Below are positions 16,595-25,800 of a stretch of 38,430 nucleotides of DNA, piece by piece. The number at the start of each line of letters is the position of its first letter. Position 1 is the stretch's first letter. Source of the DNA: JBJENW01 sp051880395 (GTDB lineage: Bacteria > Bacillota > Clostridia > Lachnospirales > Lachnospiraceae); assembly GCA_051880395.1 (NCBI GenBank), contig JBJENW010000339.1:1-38430 (forward strand), given 5' to 3'. A program made the translations under genes and the position numbers. The notes under the pieces are model-generated. The model was not told where the DNA came from. It saw only the letters and a list, made by a program, of their open reading frames with translations, and did no database searches.

Positions 16595-17290
16595 ATGAAA
16601 CGTATTTTATTAAAATTAAGCGGAGAAGCACTGGCAGGAGAAAAAAAGACAGGATTCGATGAGCCGACAGTTACAGCGGTTGCAAAACAGGTAAAACAAC
16701 TGGTAGATCAGGGTGTGGAAGTTGGCATCGTCATCGGCGGCGGCAATTTCTGGCGTGGCCGCAGTAGTGAGACGATCGATCGGACAAAAGCGGATCAGAT
16801 CGGCATGTTAGCGACAGTTATGAACTGTATTTATGTGTCTGAGATTTTCCGCTCTGTCGGCATGATGACACAGGTTCTGACACCATTTGAGTGTGGATCT
16901 TTTACAAAACTTTTTTCAAAAGACAGAGCCAATAAATATTTTGGAAAAGGAATGGTCGTATTTTTTGCAGGAGGTACTGGACATCCGTATTTTTCTACAG
17001 ATACGGCAACCGTTTTGCGTGCAATTGAAATCGAAGCGGATTGTATCTTACTTGCAAAAGCGATTGACGGAGTGTATGACAGCGATCCAAAAACAAACCC
17101 AAATGCGGTGAAATACGAGGAAATTTCCATTCAGGAAGTAATTGATAAGCAATTGGCTGTGGTAGATATGACAGCGTCCATCATGTGTATGGAGAATAAA
17201 ATGCCAATGTATGTATTTGCGCTTTCGGAAGAAAACAGTATTGTAAATACGATTAATGGTAAATTTAATGGAACCAAGGTAACGGTTTAA
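16595..17290 (+). CDS. pyrH: UMP kinase
   Basis: PyrH phosphorylates UMP to UDP with ATP, in the cytoplasm, as a hexamer regulated by GTP and UTP. The 231-residue product matches the family: KRILLKLSGEAL at the start, VGIVIGGGNFWRGR near residue 45, a F-AGGTGHPYFSTDTA segment near 130, and the C-terminal VDMTASIMCMENKMP. I chose ATG 16595, since GGAGG lies six to ten bases upstream; the in-frame ATG at 16583 has no good site. pyrH-frr are adjacent as in most bacteria, but the usual rpsB-tsf pair upstream is replaced here by the bactofilin gene. Confidence 0.97.
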   Translation: MKRILLKLSGEALAGEKKTGFDEPTVTAVAKQVKQLVDQGVEVGIVIGGGNFWRGRSSETIDRTKADQIGMLATVMNCIYVSEIFRSVGMMTQVLTPFECGSFTKLFSKDRANKYFGKGMVVFFAGGTGHPYFSTDTATVLRAIEIEADCILLAKAIDGVYDSDPKTNPNAVKYEEISIQEVIDKQLAVVDMTASIMCMENKMPMYVFALSEENSIVNTINGKFNGTKVTV

Positions 17291-17311
17291 ACAGGAGGAA
17301 AGAAAAGAAAC

Positions 17312-17866
17312 ATGGATGAAAGATTAATACCGTATGATGAAAAAATGACAAAATCTTATAATACCTTACTGGCAGAGTTTAGTAACATTCGTGCAGGACG
17401 TGCAAATCCGCATTTGTTGGATAAAATTAAAGTGGATTACTATGGTGCTCCGACACCACTGCAGTCTGTGGCAAATATTTCTGTGCCGGAAGCTCGTATG
17501 ATTCAGATTCAGCCATGGGAAGCTTCTCTTTTAAAAGAGATTGAAAAAGCAATTTTAACTTCTGACCTCGGTTTAAATCCTACGAATGATGGAAAATGTA
17601 TCCGCCTGGTATTTCCAGAGCTGACGGAGGAACGTCGAAAAGAATTAGCGAAGGATATCAAAAAAAGAGGCGAAAGTGCGAAAGTTGCGATTCGAAACAT
17701 TCGTCGTGATGCAAATGATGCATTTAAGAAAAAAGGAAAATCCGAAGATATTTCGGAGGATGAGATCAAAGAATTGGAAAGCTCTGTACAGAAATTGACA
17801 GATCAATATATTTCAGACGTAGATAAAGCGGTAGAAGATAAGACAAAAGAGATTATGACTGTTTAA
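17312..17866 (+). CDS. frr: Ribosome recycling factor
   Basis: RRF splits post-termination ribosomes together with EF-G. The 184-residue protein is full length and has the classical features: M-K-YNTLLAEFSNIRAGRANPHLLD near residues 14-37, the YYGAPTPLQSVANIS segment, and the LTEERRKELAKDIKKRGESAKVAIRNIRRDAN helix near residues 106-137. The ATG at 17312 follows AGGAGGAAAG. It lies 21 bases after pyrH. Confidence 0.97.
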   Translation: MDERLIPYDEKMTKSYNTLLAEFSNIRAGRANPHLLDKIKVDYYGAPTPLQSVANISVPEARMIQIQPWEASLLKEIEKAILTSDLGLNPTNDGKCIRLVFPELTEERRKELAKDIKKRGESAKVAIRNIRRDANDAFKKKGKSEDISEDEIKELESSVQKLTDQYISDVDKAVEDKTKEIMTV

Positions 17867-17880
17867 TACAGAAACAACCG

Positions 17881-17909
17881 GGGGACATAGCATTTTTTGC
17901 CATGTCCTC
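17881..17909 (+). terminator. Hairpin after frr, possible terminator
   Basis: GGGGACAT (17881-17888) pairs with ATGTCCTC (17902-17909) with one G-U pair. The tract that follows, TTGTATGTTT, is only moderately T-rich, so termination may be partial. It divides pyrH-frr from uppS and the genes after it. The next 110 bases hold no gene. Confidence 0.55.
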
Positions 17910-18022
17910 TTGTATGTTTCAGTGTTTACGAAAAATTAGAAACGATATGTTCTCTTGTAGTCTCTTTGTGATCGAATTTGTGAGAGGTTGAGAGTACAAA
18001 TCAGTAGAAAAGAGGTATCAGA

Positions 18023-18733
18023 ATGGAAATCCCACAACATATAGCTATTATTTTAGATGGAAATGGAAGATGGGCAAAAAGCAAAGGAATGCCACGGACA
18101 TATGGTCATACGGTAGGTGCAAAAAATGTGGAAAATGTTTGCCGGGCAGCAAATGATCTCGGTGTAAAATATTTGACTTTATATGCGTTCTCTACAGAAA
18201 ACTGGAATCGTCCAAGCAGTGAAGTGGCTGCTTTAATGAAACTGTTACGAAGTTATATGTCAAATTGTTTAAAAACAGCGAAAAAAAATAATATGCGTGT
18301 TCGGGTGATCGGCGAAAAAACAAGATTAGATGAGGATATTCAAAAAAGAATTGCAGAATTGGAAGCGGCATCTGCGGCATACGATGGTCTGAATCTTCAA
18401 ATCGCGATCAATTATGGAGGACGTGATGAGATTACACGTGCGGTTCAAAAAATTGCGCGAAAGGTCGCTGACGGAAAAATAAAACCGGAAAATATTGATG
18501 AATCAATGATCGCTTCACAGTTAGATACAGCTGAAATACCAGATCCGGATCTATTGATCCGCACGAGTGGCGAGCAGCGTTTATCGAATTATCTGTTATG
18601 GCAGCTTGCCTATGCGGAATTTTATTTTACTGACGTTCCGTGGCCGGCATTCGGAAAGAGTGATTTAGAAAAAGCGATTGAAGCGTATAATCAGCGTGAT
18701 CGCCGATATGGGAATATTGAAGATGACGAATAG
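18023..18733 (+). CDS. uppS: Isoprenyl transferase (undecaprenyl diphosphate synthase)
   Basis: UppS condenses isopentenyl diphosphate units onto farnesyl diphosphate to give the C55 lipid carrier for cell-wall synthesis. The 236-residue protein shows the cis-prenyltransferase signatures: IILDGNGRWAKSKG with the catalytic Asp at residue 12, LTLYAFSTENW near residue 55, the INYGGRDEI segment near residue 130, and the C-terminal DLLIRTSGEQRLSNYLLWQ near residue 175. The ATG at 18023 follows AAAAGAGG. It starts the chain uppS-cdsA-dxr-rseP-ispG-polC. Confidence 0.97.
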   Translation: MEIPQHIAIILDGNGRWAKSKGMPRTYGHTVGAKNVENVCRAANDLGVKYLTLYAFSTENWNRPSSEVAALMKLLRSYMSNCLKTAKKNNMRVRVIGEKTRLDEDIQKRIAELEAASAAYDGLNLQIAINYGGRDEITRAVQKIARKVADGKIKPENIDESMIASQLDTAEIPDPDLLIRTSGEQRLSNYLLWQLAYAEFYFTDVPWPAFGKSDLEKAIEAYNQRDRRYGNIEDDE

Positions 18734-18746
18734 ATGGAGGCAGAAT

Positions 18747-19550
18747 ATGTTTAAGACACGATTGATTAGCGGTATTTTTCTGGTATTGGCGGCACTTGTT
18801 CTTCTGATCACAGGTGGAAATGTACTTCTTGTGGCGACAGGAATCATCTCTTTGATCGGTATGTTTGAATTATATCGGATTTTTCAGATTGAGAAAAGCA
18901 GTATCGGAGTGGCTGGCTATGTGGCAGCGGTTTGCTTTTATTTAAATCTTGCATATTCATTCTGGACAGATGGAACTTTTTTTATCATAGTGGTGTTGAT
19001 CTGTCTGATGACCGTATATGTACTGACTTATCCAAAGTATAAGACAGAGCAGATTTTGGCGGCTTTTCTGGGGATTTTTTATGTGGCAGTGATGTTGTCG
19101 TTTGTTTATCAGACGCGAATGCTTCCAAATGGAAAATATCTTGTATGGCTGGTATTTTTATGTTCCTGGGGATGTGATACCTGTGCCTACTGTGTTGGCA
19201 TGCTGATCGGGAAGCATAAAATGACACCAAAACTCAGCCCGAAAAAATCAGTGGAAGGTGCGATCGGAGGAGTGATCGGTGCAGCACTTCTTGCAATTAT
19301 TTATGGGTTTGTTTTTCAAAAACAAATGGAAATTGAGACAGAATTTATCTGGGCGATGGCAGGAATCTGTGCGATCGGTGCTGTAATTTCTATGATCGGA
19401 GACCTGACAGCATCGGCGATCAAGCGAAATTATGGCATCAAAGATTATGGAAAACTGATTCCGGGACACGGTGGTATTCTCGATCGTTTTGACAGTGTGA
19501 TCTTTACCGCACCAATCATTTATTACCTTGCACTTTTTTTAACGAAGTAG
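18747..19550 (+). CDS. cdsA: Phosphatidate cytidylyltransferase
   Basis: CdsA makes CDP-diacylglycerol from phosphatidate and CTP in the membrane, the branch point of phospholipid synthesis. The 267-residue protein has about seven to eight hydrophobic segments and the full family signature near the C-terminus (about residues 222-250), including SAIKRN, IKDYGKL, and PGHGGILDRFD. I chose the ATG at 18747, which has GGAGG nine bases upstream; the open frame extends back to 18678 inside uppS and that part is not family sequence. It follows uppS by 13 bases. Confidence 0.96.
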   Translation: MFKTRLISGIFLVLAALVLLITGGNVLLVATGIISLIGMFELYRIFQIEKSSIGVAGYVAAVCFYLNLAYSFWTDGTFFIIVVLICLMTVYVLTYPKYKTEQILAAFLGIFYVAVMLSFVYQTRMLPNGKYLVWLVFLCSWGCDTCAYCVGMLIGKHKMTPKLSPKKSVEGAIGGVIGAALLAIIYGFVFQKQMEIETEFIWAMAGICAIGAVISMIGDLTASAIKRNYGIKDYGKLIPGHGGILDRFDSVIFTAPIIYYLALFLTK

Positions 19551-19621
19551 GAAAACTGTTTTTTTAGAAATTGTCGGTCTATAGGAAAGCAGACCGTGCA
19601 ATATGCAGGAAAGAGGAAAAA

Positions 19622-20764
19622 ATGAAAAAAATAGCAATATTAGGTTCTACAGGTTCGATTGGAACGCAGACATTAGAAATAGTAAGAGAGCAAAAAGATA
19701 TTGATGTAGTGGCGCTGGCAGCCGGTAAAAATTTAAAATTGATTGAAAAACAGGCAAGAGAGTTTCAGCCGGAACTGGTCAGTGTCTGGGAGGAAAAAGA
19801 TGCGATTTCTTTGAGAGAAAGTTTGAAAGATACATCGATCAAAGTCGGATTTGGCATTCAGGGGCTAATCGACGTTGCGACAGTAGCATCTTCAGAAATC
19901 CTGGTCACTGCAATTGTAGGAATGCTCGGTATTCAGCCGACGATCGCTGCCATTCAGGCGGGAAAGACGATCGCACTGGCAAATAAGGAAACATTGGTCA
20001 CGGCAGGTCATTTGATCATGCCGCTTGCAGCAGAGCATCATGTGCCGATTCTTCCGGTGGACAGTGAGCATAGTGCGATTTTTCAGGCGCTAAATGGAGA
20101 GCAGACGAATAAGATTGATAAGATTTTATTGACAGCCTCTGGCGGACCGTTTCGTACAAAGACGAAAGACGAACTGAAACAGGTTCAGGTGGAGGATGCC
20201 TTGAAACATCCAAATTGGAGCATGGGAAGAAAAATTACAATTGATTCAGCTACAATGGTGAATAAAGGATTGGAAGTCATGGAGGCAAAGTGGCTGTTTG
20301 GAGTGAATTCGGATCAAATTCAAGTGGTTGTACAGCCACAGAGTGTGATTCATTCGATGGTACAGTTTGAAGACGGTGCCGTGATCGCACAACTCGGCAC
20401 GCCGGATATGCGACTTCCGATTCAGTATGCATTATACTATCCGCAGCGCCGCCCGATGTCCGGAAAGCGTCTGGACTTTTATGAGCTGGGGAGCATTACG
20501 TTTGAAAAGCCGGATACCGACAAATTTGAGGGGCTTGCACTGGCTAGAAAAGCGCTGCAGGAAGGCGGAAATGTGCCGACAGTCTTTAATGCAGCGAACG
20601 AGAAAGCTGTGGCCAAGTTTTTGAACAGAGAGATTGGATTTTTAGAGATTCCGGAGATCATCCGGCGCTGTATGGATGAGATCCCATATCGCACAAACCC
20701 AAATGTCATCGAGATTTTAGAGACCGAGGCAGAGGTATACGACTTTATTGAAAGCAGGTGGTAA
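19622..20764 (+). CDS. dxr: 1-deoxy-D-xylulose 5-phosphate reductoisomerase
   Basis: Dxr converts DXP to MEP with NADPH, the first committed step of the non-mevalonate isoprenoid pathway. The 380-residue protein has the NADPH motif GSTGSIGTQ at residues 8-16, ANKETLV near residue 120, metal-binding Asp and Glu in VDSEHSAIFQ near residue 147, and the TASGGPF loop near residue 178. Length is normal. I chose the ATG at 19622, preceded by AAAGAGG; a TTG at 19571 is in frame but the extra residues are not family sequence. A small inverted repeat CGGTCT/AGACCG (19575-19596) lies in the 71 bp before it. Confidence 0.96.
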   Translation: MKKIAILGSTGSIGTQTLEIVREQKDIDVVALAAGKNLKLIEKQAREFQPELVSVWEEKDAISLRESLKDTSIKVGFGIQGLIDVATVASSEILVTAIVGMLGIQPTIAAIQAGKTIALANKETLVTAGHLIMPLAAEHHVPILPVDSEHSAIFQALNGEQTNKIDKILLTASGGPFRTKTKDELKQVQVEDALKHPNWSMGRKITIDSATMVNKGLEVMEAKWLFGVNSDQIQVVVQPQSVIHSMVQFEDGAVIAQLGTPDMRLPIQYALYYPQRRPMSGKRLDFYELGSITFEKPDTDKFEGLALARKALQEGGNVPTVFNAANEKAVAKFLNREIGFLEIPEIIRRCMDEIPYRTNPNVIEILETEAEVYDFIESRW

Positions 20765-20765
20765 T

Positions 20766-21803
20766 TTGAGATTTATAATAGCAATTCTAATCTTCAGTGT
20801 GATCATTATTTTTCATGAGCTGGGGCATTTTTTGCTGGCAAAAGCAAATAAAATTAAGGTAAATGAATTTTGTCTTGGAATGGGACCGAAGTTGTTTGGC
20901 ATAAAAAAGGGAGAGACAGAGTATGCGCTGCGTCTTTTGCCTTTTGGCGGGGCCTGTGTCATGGAAGGTGAGGATGAGAATATCCAGACGGAGGGATCAT
21001 TTAACAGTAAATCTGTCTGGGCGCGGATGAGCGTGGTAGCAGCCGGACCGGTGTTTAATTTTATCATGGCATATGTATTATCTGCAGTTTTGATCGGATT
21101 TAGTGGATATGATAAGCCACAGATCAGTGGTGTCATGGATGGATATCCGGCACAGGAAGCAGGGATTCAGGGGGGTGATGTGATCACAAAACTGAATCAC
21201 AAAAACATTCATTTCAGTAACGAGATTAATGTGTATTTGTTTACGCATGCCGGAGAAAATATAACGGTACAGTATGAGCGGGATGGAAAAAAATATGAAA
21301 CAACCCTGAGTCCGAAATATGACAAAGAGAAAAAAAGCTATTTGATCGGAATTCAGTACGAATCAGGAAAACGTGAAAAAACAGGTTTGATCGGAACGAT
21401 AAAATATGCTGCTTATGAGGTAGAATATTATATCTGGTCTACAGTGGAAAGTTTAAAAATGTTGATCAGTGGATCCGTTTCTGTCAATGATCTTTCCGGA
21501 CCGGTCGGAATCGTAAAAAGTATGGGTGAAACATATCAGCAGAGCAGCGCGTATGGTGTATTTAGTGTTGTTATGAGTATGTTGAATTTTACGATTCTGC
21601 TTTCCGCAAACCTTGGTGTGATGAATCTTTTGCCAATCCCGGCATTAGATGGCGGACGTCTTGTATTTTTGATCGTAGAAGCCATTCGAAGAAAAAGAAT
21701 CGACCAGGAAAAAGAAGGAATGGTGAACCTCATCGGCCTTGCAGCATTGATGCTATTGATGGTCGTTGTCATGTTTAACGATATTCGGAAATTGTTTATT
21801 TAA
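20766..21803 (+). CDS. rseP: Site-2 intramembrane metalloprotease RseP/RasP
   Basis: RseP cleaves membrane proteins such as anti-sigma factors and leftover signal peptides within the membrane. The likely start is TTG at 20766, since AGGTGG (20756-20761) sits just upstream and overlaps the end of dxr; no ATG is suitably placed. The 345-residue product begins with a membrane helix holding the zinc motif HELGH (H17, E18, H21). A PDZ domain covers about residues 112-190 (YPAQEAGIQGGDVI), and the second active-site motif is in N-LLPIPALDGGRLVF near residue 294. Four membrane segments are expected. It is one base after the dxr stop. Confidence 0.95.
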   Translation: MRFIIAILIFSVIIIFHELGHFLLAKANKIKVNEFCLGMGPKLFGIKKGETEYALRLLPFGGACVMEGEDENIQTEGSFNSKSVWARMSVVAAGPVFNFIMAYVLSAVLIGFSGYDKPQISGVMDGYPAQEAGIQGGDVITKLNHKNIHFSNEINVYLFTHAGENITVQYERDGKKYETTLSPKYDKEKKSYLIGIQYESGKREKTGLIGTIKYAAYEVEYYIWSTVESLKMLISGSVSVNDLSGPVGIVKSMGETYQQSSAYGVFSVVMSMLNFTILLSANLGVMNLLPIPALDGGRLVFLIVEAIRRKRIDQEKEGMVNLIGLAALMLLMVVVMFNDIRKLFI

Positions 21804-21819
21804 ACTGGAGGCGGATTCG

Positions 21820-22875
21820 ATGGAAAGAAGAAAAACAAAACAAGTAAAAATCGGGGAACGTGTCATTGGCGGTGGACAACCGATTTTGATTCAGTCTATG
21901 ACCAATACAAGTACAGAAGATGTAGCGGCTACCGTCGCACAGATTCAGGAACTTACAGCTGCCGGATGTGATATCATTCGGTGTGCTGTGCCGACAATGG
22001 AAGCAGCAAAGGCGGTAAAAGAGATCAAAAAACAGATTTCGATCCCACTTGTGGCGGACATTCATTTTGATTATAAGCTGGCCATCGCAGCGATTGAAAA
22101 CGGTGTTGATAAAATACGGATCAATCCGGGAAACATCGGTGCACCGGAGCGCGTGAAGGCAGTTGTCGATGCGGCAAAAGCACATCAGATTCCAATCCGT
22201 GTCGGTGTTAACAGTGGTTCCCTGGAGAAACATCTGGTGGAAAAATATCACGGCGTGACAGCGGAAGGACTGGTAGAAAGTGCCCTGGAAAAAGTCAGAC
22301 AGATCGAAGATATGGGATATGATAATCTGGTGATTTCCATCAAATCCTCGGACGTGATGATGTGTGTTCGTGCACATGAGCTGATCGCATCACAGACCGA
22401 TTATCCACTGCATGTGGGAATCACGGAATCCGGGACACTGAAAAGCGGCACGGTCAAATCGTCGATCGGACTGGGTTTGATCTTAAATCAGGGAATCGGG
22501 GATACGATCCGTGTGTCGCTCACAGGGGATCCTGTGGAAGAAGTAAAGACGGCGAAACTGATCTTAAAGACGCTTGGGCTGCGAAAAGGCGGAATTGAAG
22601 TGGTCTCCTGCCCGACCTGCGGCAGGACGCAGATCGATCTGATCGGTCTGGCAAATAAAGTCGAAAACATGGTGGCAGATATTCCGCTGGATTTAAAAGT
22701 AGCAGTGATGGGCTGCGTTGTCAATGGTCCGGGAGAGGCCAAAGAAGCCGATATCGGAATCGCCGGTGGAAAAGGCGAGGGGCTTTTGATCAAACACGGC
22801 GAGATCATCTGTAAATTGCCGGAAGATCAGCTAGTGGAGGCACTTCGGCAGGAATTGCTGCACTGGAACGAGTAA
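21820..22875 (+). CDS. ispG: 4-hydroxy-3-methylbut-2-enyl-diphosphate synthase (flavodoxin)
   Basis: IspG (GcpE) converts MEcPP to HMBPP with a [4Fe-4S] cluster, the next-to-last step of the MEP pathway that Dxr begins. The 351-residue protein has the TIM-barrel part with ILIQSMTNT near residue 22 and LVADIHFDY near 78. Cluster residues are in CPTCGRTQ near residue 264 and in CVVNGPGEA near 298. I chose the ATG at 21820, preceded by CTGGAGG; the frame reaches back into rseP to 21766. It lies 16 bases after rseP. Confidence 0.96.
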   Translation: MERRKTKQVKIGERVIGGGQPILIQSMTNTSTEDVAATVAQIQELTAAGCDIIRCAVPTMEAAKAVKEIKKQISIPLVADIHFDYKLAIAAIENGVDKIRINPGNIGAPERVKAVVDAAKAHQIPIRVGVNSGSLEKHLVEKYHGVTAEGLVESALEKVRQIEDMGYDNLVISIKSSDVMMCVRAHELIASQTDYPLHVGITESGTLKSGTVKSSIGLGLILNQGIGDTIRVSLTGDPVEEVKTAKLILKTLGLRKGGIEVVSCPTCGRTQIDLIGLANKVENMVADIPLDLKVAVMGCVVNGPGEAKEADIGIAGGKGEGLLIKHGEIICKLPEDQLVEALRQELLHWNE

Positions 22876-22893
22876 AAACGGGAGTGAACACAT

Positions 22894-25800
22894 ATGGGAA
22901 AAGGGTTTTTTGAAGTTTTTCCGGAATTAAAAGTCAATACAGAAATTCAGGGTCTGATGAACCAGACGTCGGTACAAAAGGTATCGACGAATCAGGCCCA
23001 CACATGTTTAAAAGTCTATTTGGAAAGTCCGCGTCTGATTCAGAAGCGGACGATTTTTCAACTAGAGAAAAATATCAAGGAACAGATTTTTCCGAAAGTA
23101 GAGCTGACGGTAAAAATCATTGAAAAGTATCAGCTTTCCAGCCAGTATACCCCGCAGAATCTTATGGAGGCGTATCGGGACAGTATTTTAGACGAGCTGC
23201 GCGCCTATAGTCAGTTGGAGTACAGTTTGTTTCGAAAAGCGAAGATTCAGTTTGAGGATGCATCTCATATGACAATGATATTAGAGGAAAGTATCGTGGC
23301 CAAAGACCGTGCGGACGAACTGGTGAGAATTTTAGATAAAATCATCTGTGAGCGCTGCGGTCTTTCCGTGATCATTGACTGCAAATTTCAAAAACAGGAA
23401 GAAAGCAGACTTCGTAAGAACAGTGATGTACAGATCGAATATGAAATTGCAAATATTTTAAAGCAGGTGCATCTGAACGGGGAAAGATCAGAAGAGCAGG
23501 CTGAAGCAAAAGAGACCGACCAAAAAGAAAAAGAAGAAAAAGCAGATACAAACGCATCTTCAGAATCACAAAATGCCAAAAGTAAATTTTCCGGTGGACG
23601 CGGCAAAAGAGAGTTTCAGAGACGAGGGGATCGTGGAGGATTTGCGGGCATTCGACGTTCCGATAATCCGGATGTGATATTTGGCCGTGATTTTGAGGAG
23701 GAATGTACGCCGATCGAGAAAATTTTAAGTGAAATGGGCGAGGTAGTTGTGCGTGGTCAGATCTTAAATGTAGAGGAGCGTGAGATTCGAAACGAAAAAA
23801 GCATTATCACGATTGCGATTACGGATTTTACGGATACAATTTTGGTGAAAATGTTCACGAAAAACGAGTATAAAAAAGAGATTTTAGACGGAGTGAAAAA
23901 GGGTACGTTTGTCAAAATCAAAGGAGTTACAACAATCGACAAATTTGATAGTGAGCTGACCATCGCCTCTGTGACAGGCATAAAAAAAATTCCGGACTTT
24001 ACCACAACGCGGATGGATACGAGTCCGGTCAAACGAGTGGAGCTGCATTGTCACACTAAAATGAGCGACATGGACGGTGTCTCTGATGTCAAAGATATCG
24101 TCAAACGTGCCATGAAATGGGGGCATCCGGCACTTGCAATCACCGATCACGGTAATGTTCAGGCCTTTACCGATGCAAATCATGCCATTCCCGGGGATAC
24201 TGATTTTAAAGCGATTTATGGCGTGGAAGCCTATCTGGTGGATGACTTAAAAGAGGTGGTAGAACAGTCACGCGGGCAGGATTTTCATGATACGTATGTG
24301 GTTTTTGACTTGGAGACGACCGGATTTAGTCCATTGGTCAATAAAATCATAGAGATCGGTGCCGTAAAAGTGGTCGACGGGAAAATTACCGACCGGTTCT
24401 CGACTTTTGTAAACCCGCAGGTTCCGATTCCGTTTCAAATTGAGGAATTGACCAGTATTCGGGATGACATGGTCATGGATGCGGATACGATCGAGGTGAT
24501 TTTGCCGAAGTTTATGGAATTTTGCAAAGATGCGGTCATGGTAGCACACAATGCGGACTTTGACATGAGCTTTATCAAATACAATTGCCGCAAGCAGGGG
24601 CTTTCCTGTGACTTTACGATTGTCGATACCGTTGCCATGGCACGGATTCTTTTGCCGAACCTGAACCGGTTTAAGCTCGATACCGTGGCAAAAGCGTTGA
24701 ATGTGCACCTTGGCAATCATCACCGTGCAGTTGACGATGCCGCCTGTACCGCAGATATTTTTATCAAATTTGAGGAAATGCTCCTAGAGCGTGGCGTGGA
24801 AAATCTGGATGCACTAAATGAGCTTGGCAGTATTTCCGAGGATAAGATCAAAAAACTTCCGACATACCACGCCATTATCCTGGCAACGAATGACTATGGA
24901 CGCATCAACCTGTACCGTTTGATTTCCTATTCCCATATCAACTATTTTCACAAGCGACCGCGGATTCCGAAGAGTGTCTACTTAAAGTACAGTGAAGGAC
25001 TTTTGATCGGTTCCGCATGTGAGGCGGGAGAACTGTACCAAGCGATTCTAAACGGAAGACCGGAGGAAGAAATCACGAGAATCGCAAATTTTTATGATTA
25101 TTTGGAGATTCAGCCTCTTGGAAATGACCGTTTTATGATCGAGAGCGAAAAATATCCGATGATCGAATCCGAGGAAGATTTAAAAGAGATCAACCGAAAG
25201 ATCGTGCGTCTGGGTGAACAGCTGCACAAACTGGTCGTTGCCACCTGTGATGTGCATTTTTTGGACCCGGAGGACGAAGTGTATCGAAGAATCATTATGG
25301 CGGGAAAAGGGTTTAAAGATGCGGATGATCAGGCACCCCTGTTTTTGCGGACCACCGATGAAATGCTACAGGAGTTTCAATATCTTGGCAGTGAGAAAGC
25401 AGAAGAGGTCGTGATCACAAATACCAATAAAATTGCAGACATGTGTGAGAAAATCTCTCCGGTGCGTCCGGATAAATGTCCGCCGGTGATTGAAGATTCT
25501 GACCAGACGCTGCGAAAGATCTGCTATAACCGTGCCCATGAGATGTATGGGGAAAACATTCCGGAAATTGTTACGGAGCGGCTGGAAAGAGAGCTGAATT
25601 CGATTATTTCCAATGGATATGCCGTGATGTATATCATTGCACAGAAACTGGTGTGGAAATCCAATGAGGATGGTTATCTGGTAGGATCCCGTGGTTCGGT
25701 CGGTTCTTCCTTTGTGGCAACGATGTCTGGTATTACGGAAGTAAATCCGCTGCGCCCGCACTACCTTTGTCCGAATCCGGAGTGCAAATACAGTGATTTT